Assembly (NCBI GenBank): GCA_015711695.1
Contig: MU158451.1
Span: 7,334 to 15,089 of the forward strand
Reading direction: 5' to 3'
DNA: 7,756 nt
Origin: Candidatus Geohydrothermomicrobium daggyaiense
Lineage (GTDB): Bacteria > Actinomycetota > Geothermincolia > Fen-727 > JACVIW01
The notes beneath the pieces are model-generated. The model did not search any database. It was not told the origin of the DNA and was given only the letters and a program-made list of their open reading frames with translations. The translations under genes were made by a program, and so were the position numbers. Positions within the stretch are counted from its first letter, which is position 1. Every line of letters starts with the position of its first letter. Shown piece after piece: positions 6,701 to 7,756 of this stretch.

Positions 6701-7289
6701 TTCTGGTTTCGAAACCTACCTCTGCGTGCAAAACCCCTTCAATCTTGACACCAATGCAAAATTCACGTTCATACTCGGTGACGGCTCGAGCAGGAAATAT
6801 ACAGTTAGTGTACCCGCCACAAGCCGCAGGACAATTAAAGTCAACGATGTGGTCGAGCCGGAGCAGGACGTATCCGTCATCGCCGATTCTCCAAGTCCAG
6901 TTCTGGTGGAACGTCCGATGTACTTCAACTACGGCGGGAAATGGACCGGTGGTCATGTTGCAATGGGTGCTCCCTCACCAAAGAGGTCCTGGTATTTTGC
7001 GGAAGGAACGACTCGATCGGGATTCGAAGAATGGCTTTGCCTGCAAAACCCCCATTCTTCCGACACAAAAGCGGAAGTATCATATATTCTCGAAGGCGGC
7101 ACAGTTTTAAGAAAAGAGATACCACTACCGCGAAGATCCCGTGTGACCGTCAATGTGCCGGGCTCTGTTGGAATGGAAAAAGATGTGTCTGTCGCGATCT
7201 GGGCTGAAAAATCAATCATAGCTGAGCGACCAACGTACTTCAATTACGGGAGCGTCTGGTCGGGGGGGCATGACGTAATCGGCCTTTAA
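3789..7289 (+). CDS. Large secreted protein: beta-propeller-like body plus four C-terminal repeats
   Basis: I start at ATG 3789 (1166 residues) because GGAAGTGAT (3776-3784) is a well-placed SD for it. The in-frame ATG at 3774 has none. A signal peptide is clear: a hydrophobic core at about 12-28 and an AHA cleavage site near residue 35. From about 100 to 745 the protein carries sialidase/BNR-propeller-like repeats. These are W-S-P strands (GGTWSSPIKIT near 261, GKWSGVTKL near 386, GNWSETFNVS near 629, NGAWTVPVLLS near 694) alternating with strands such as NVHVVYSKW (about 223), GKIYGVWHTV (about 289), GNFHFLFKR (about 475), GRAHVAIAKF (about 536) and ILVSWEEQRF (about 600). Residues 754-1166 are four tandem repeats. 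No Asp-box series or catalytic set is evident, and there is no LPXTG motif or C-terminal membrane anchor. Binding or surface display is more likely than hydrolysis. Function unknown. Confidence 0.9.
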   Translation: MSAPHFSPRHSLHLIFYVVVLVIMIPYFSNYHAHARKDGVSYDAEKFDFFPGDSSEDTAQLRPYFRPYYSPEVAKSFSPSPYPDELNTPALIPDEYLPDSLKTRRKQYARTAIQQKRIRSSGDWTPFKKAFSLSSDPEINYNYYNVFPLLDTSGNGHLLFRKSRITDISVAPDPPHFMEVWSNCIYHIQYSEGVWSKPVNLSGVIGKQSSEILLLDVDLDDNVHVVYSKWTWGRDASSPPGNLGAYQHENENIYYRYRPRGGTWSSPIKITAHSGSWSIPAASFILKQGKIYGVWHTVLNKETSPSSLRAQVGFAEGIFGDWGHKKTIKQWDYSPSPGNKLLFNWPLIDVSSLGGEIALTYAVHTSAIAPEFGKVDLYGAARNRDGKWSGVTKLMSGENNQSYTAFFLYYGPASETAKLLAIKNTFRVDASKPPHSNVYLIRHTNLGWDDSPSNITQATAGEHGNLSGLKVDEFGNFHFLFKRIRYEWDGANWIFKGSELRYRRESGNALMSQKVILDYRDKMMLPSGAFRLDHKGRAHVAIAKFDLDPVTHSTDKHTVYYSTNSDCSPGENFNKPLRLKREDMNVTGKLFLSCLPGGNILVSWEEQRFNTTTGVPEVGVIRSRLRSGGNWSETFNVSKVPETSDILHIDLHATFFSLNQNNQGEQQCVFEIGKYNGTSGTWYELKKYFTETINGAWTVPVLLSETEVAAPYPELTSDNSMRIFISFRGTDPSSGKQALYCSMQKNPSPPGTTYYFAEGTTREGFAEWICIQNPGNLSTKVKLTYMLETGENKKQDLTVPAHSRATVDVSAAVGPGQDVSTKVQADRLIIAERPMYFDYGGWTGGHDAIGALRPRRLWYFAEGTTRNGFSEYLTLQNPSTNDTDVDIKYIMSDGSSTTGHLRVRARSRATVDVKSAVGADKDVSTVVESKKEAIVAERPMYFNYNGWTGGHDAFGKTSLSTRWYFAEGTTRSGFETYLCVQNPFNLDTNAKFTFILGDGSSRKYTVSVPATSRRTIKVNDVVEPEQDVSVIADSPSPVLVERPMYFNYGGKWTGGHVAMGAPSPKRSWYFAEGTTRSGFEEWLCLQNPHSSDTKAEVSYILEGGTVLRKEIPLPRRSRVTVNVPGSVGMEKDVSVAIWAEKSIIAERPTYFNYGSVWSGGHDVIGL
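6048..7289 (+). repeat. Four tandem protein repeats of about 105 residues
   Basis: Repeat units begin at 6048, 6360, 6675 and 6990 (residues 754, 858, 963 and 1068). The units are 104, 105, 105 and 99 residues long; the last lacks the linker. Each opens with (W/Y)YFAEGTTRxGF and then a [YW]-hydrophobic-LQNP-like strand. Next come a central SRxTV element and a DVS segment. Each closes with ERPMYF or ERPTYF, a Gly-Trp and GGHD or GGHV. The DNA differs at many third positions between units, so the duplication is old and the repeats are under protein-level selection. The pattern looks like a beta-sandwich adhesion or cell-surface module. I recall the same type at the ends of many secreted proteins in deep actinobacterial lineages, without being able to name a family. 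Confidence 0.9.
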
Positions 7290-7378
7290 TACGCGCAATG
7301 TCTGCCACCGATGCTTCTTGGCGAAGAATAACCTGGCAATCCGGGGCAAGGCTTGGTAATTCATCATTTTACTTCCCT

Positions 7379-7417
7379 CCCGTAAACTTCACACCAAAAT
7401 TGTTAGTTTGAAACGGG
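7379..7417. other. Imperfect inverted repeat
   Basis: CCCGTAAACT (7379-7388) pairs with AGTTT (7405-7409) and ACGGG (7413-7417) around a three-base bulge (GAA), with a 16-base loop. No T-run follows on either strand, so it does not look like a terminator. It could be a regulatory structure or chance. Confidence 0.25.
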
Positions 7418-7508
7418 AATTGGAAAGGAATCAGCTATTCTACTCTTCTCACCGTCTTGTTTGTTTATGGTTATTTATCCGGCCAGGACTATCATGAAAT
7501 GGTAAAAG

Positions 7509-7517
7509 TGATATATT
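7509..7517 (+). promoter_or_regulatory. Extended -10 promoter candidate for the flavoprotein gene
   Basis: TGATATATT holds TATATT (7512-7517, 5 of 6 to consensus) with the TGn extension directly upstream. CTATCA at 7489-7494 gives only a weak -35 at 17-base spacing. Transcription would begin near 7524, leaving a leader of about 33 bases with AAGGAG (7543-7548) as the SD. Confidence 0.45.
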
Positions 7518-7556
7518 CACACAAAGGAAATGTCTCTTTGACAAGGAGTGATAACG

Positions 7557-7756
7557 ATGATCAAAACGGAAATATGCGAAATGCTCGGTGCAAAATATCC
7601 CATCATCCAGGCGCCCATGGGTCCGTATGACACGAAGGAGCTCGCGATCGCTGTTACGAACGCTGGCGGTTTCGGAATGGTAAGCCATCCGGAGCCTTCT
7701 GCCGAGCATATAAGAAACGTCGTCTCGGGGGGGGGACTTAACGGAAGCTTTTGAGT
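7557..7756 (+). CDS. Nitronate monooxygenase-type FMN protein, N-terminus only; frame broken at a G-run
   Basis: The start of a TIM-barrel flavoprotein of the nitronate monooxygenase (2-nitropropane dioxygenase)/FabK-like family. LGAKYPIIQAPMG (residues 10-22) is the characteristic first strand and FMN-binding loop. ELAIAVTNAGGFGMVSHP (28-45) is the next helix and Gly-rich turn. ATG 7557 is chosen over GTG 7548 because AAGGAG (7543-7548) is properly spaced for it and the family motif starts directly after. The family is usually above 300 residues, but the frame as given stops at TGA 7752-7754 after 65 residues. If the run of nine G at 7727-7735 had eight, the frame would read SGGDLTEAFE and stay open to the window edge. 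A sequencing or assembly error is therefore the likeliest cause, with a real frameshift as the alternative. The substrate cannot be inferred; members oxidise nitronates or reduce enoyl thioesters. Confidence 0.8.
7727..7735 (+). repeat. Homopolymer run of nine G inside a coding region
   Basis: Nine consecutive G lie at the exact point where the flavoprotein frame is lost. Removing one G restores an open frame to the end of the window. Such runs are typical sites of base-calling error and also of slipped-strand length change. Confidence 0.9.

Larger units (their letters stand above)
7290..7556. other. Intergenic region of 267 bases
   Basis: No RNA gene or convincing terminator is seen after the secreted-protein gene. 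A small AT-rich hairpin (TTCTT-GGCG-AAGAA, 7316-7329) has no T-tract. The region holds an imperfect inverted repeat (7379-7417), a promoter candidate (7509-7517) and the SD of the downstream gene. A short reverse-strand reading frame with an SD also reaches into it (7212-7367, see findings). Confidence 0.6.

Noticed and set aside
6640..7243. Overlapping open frames on both strands inside the repeat region
   Set aside because: They are out-of-frame readings of the tandem repeats, which keep the same alternate frames open several times. The main frame alone has conserved repeat motifs.
6048..7289. Possible CRISPR array or recent DNA duplication
   Set aside because: The periodicity is about 315 bases, is coding, and the units differ at many third codon positions. 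There are no short identical repeats with unique spacers.
7316..7329. TTCTT-GGCG-AAGAA hairpin as terminator of the secreted-protein gene
   Set aside because: The stem is only five AT-rich base pairs and no T-tract follows.

Overview
The window suggests an anaerobic, deep-branching actinobacterium, possibly one of the uncultured thermal or subsurface lineages. This is an inference. It rests on GC content close to half by eye, strong Shine-Dalgarno (SD) sequences, a thiolase/DUF35 cassette of the kind common in anaerobic acyl-CoA metabolism, and a large secreted protein ending in tandem YFAEGTTR...ERPMYF...GGHD repeats. I associate that repeat type with such lineages from memory. No rRNA, tRNA, mobile element or CRISPR array is visible.

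Layout: bases 1-250 hold the end of an open frame of uncertain reality and a good sigma70-type promoter (172-200). Bases 277-3622 form a tight four-gene operon in mirror order: DUF35 Zn-ribbon/OB protein, thiolase-like protein, second thiolase-like protein, second DUF35 protein. The gaps are 11, 3 and 20 bases, and a 12-bp GC-rich hairpin terminator lies at 3648-3682. An extended -10 promoter with a palindrome in its spacer then precedes a 1166-residue exported protein (3789-7289), which has a beta-propeller-like body and four C-terminal repeats of about 105 residues. A gene-poor stretch (7290-7556) leads to the start of a nitronate monooxygenase-type flavoprotein, whose frame breaks at a run of nine G just before the window ends.

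How the genes may work together: DUF35 proteins bind thiolase-fold partners and help present the acyl-CoA substrate. Here there are two of each, so the likely product is a heteromeric complex acting on an acyl-CoA. By my alignment neither thiolase-like protein has the usual nucleophilic cysteine. The second keeps a Tyr-Asp (ELYDGF) in place of the SCP2-thiolase His-Asp motif; the first has lost both residues. This recalls the thiolase-fold aldolase Ltp2-ChsH2 of steroid side-chain degradation, and heteromeric enzymes with one inactive subunit. The leading hypothesis is therefore a C-C lyase/aldolase or an atypical thiolase with one catalytic and one structural chain. The substrate cannot be read from the sequence. 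The exported protein has its own promoter and is probably functionally separate.
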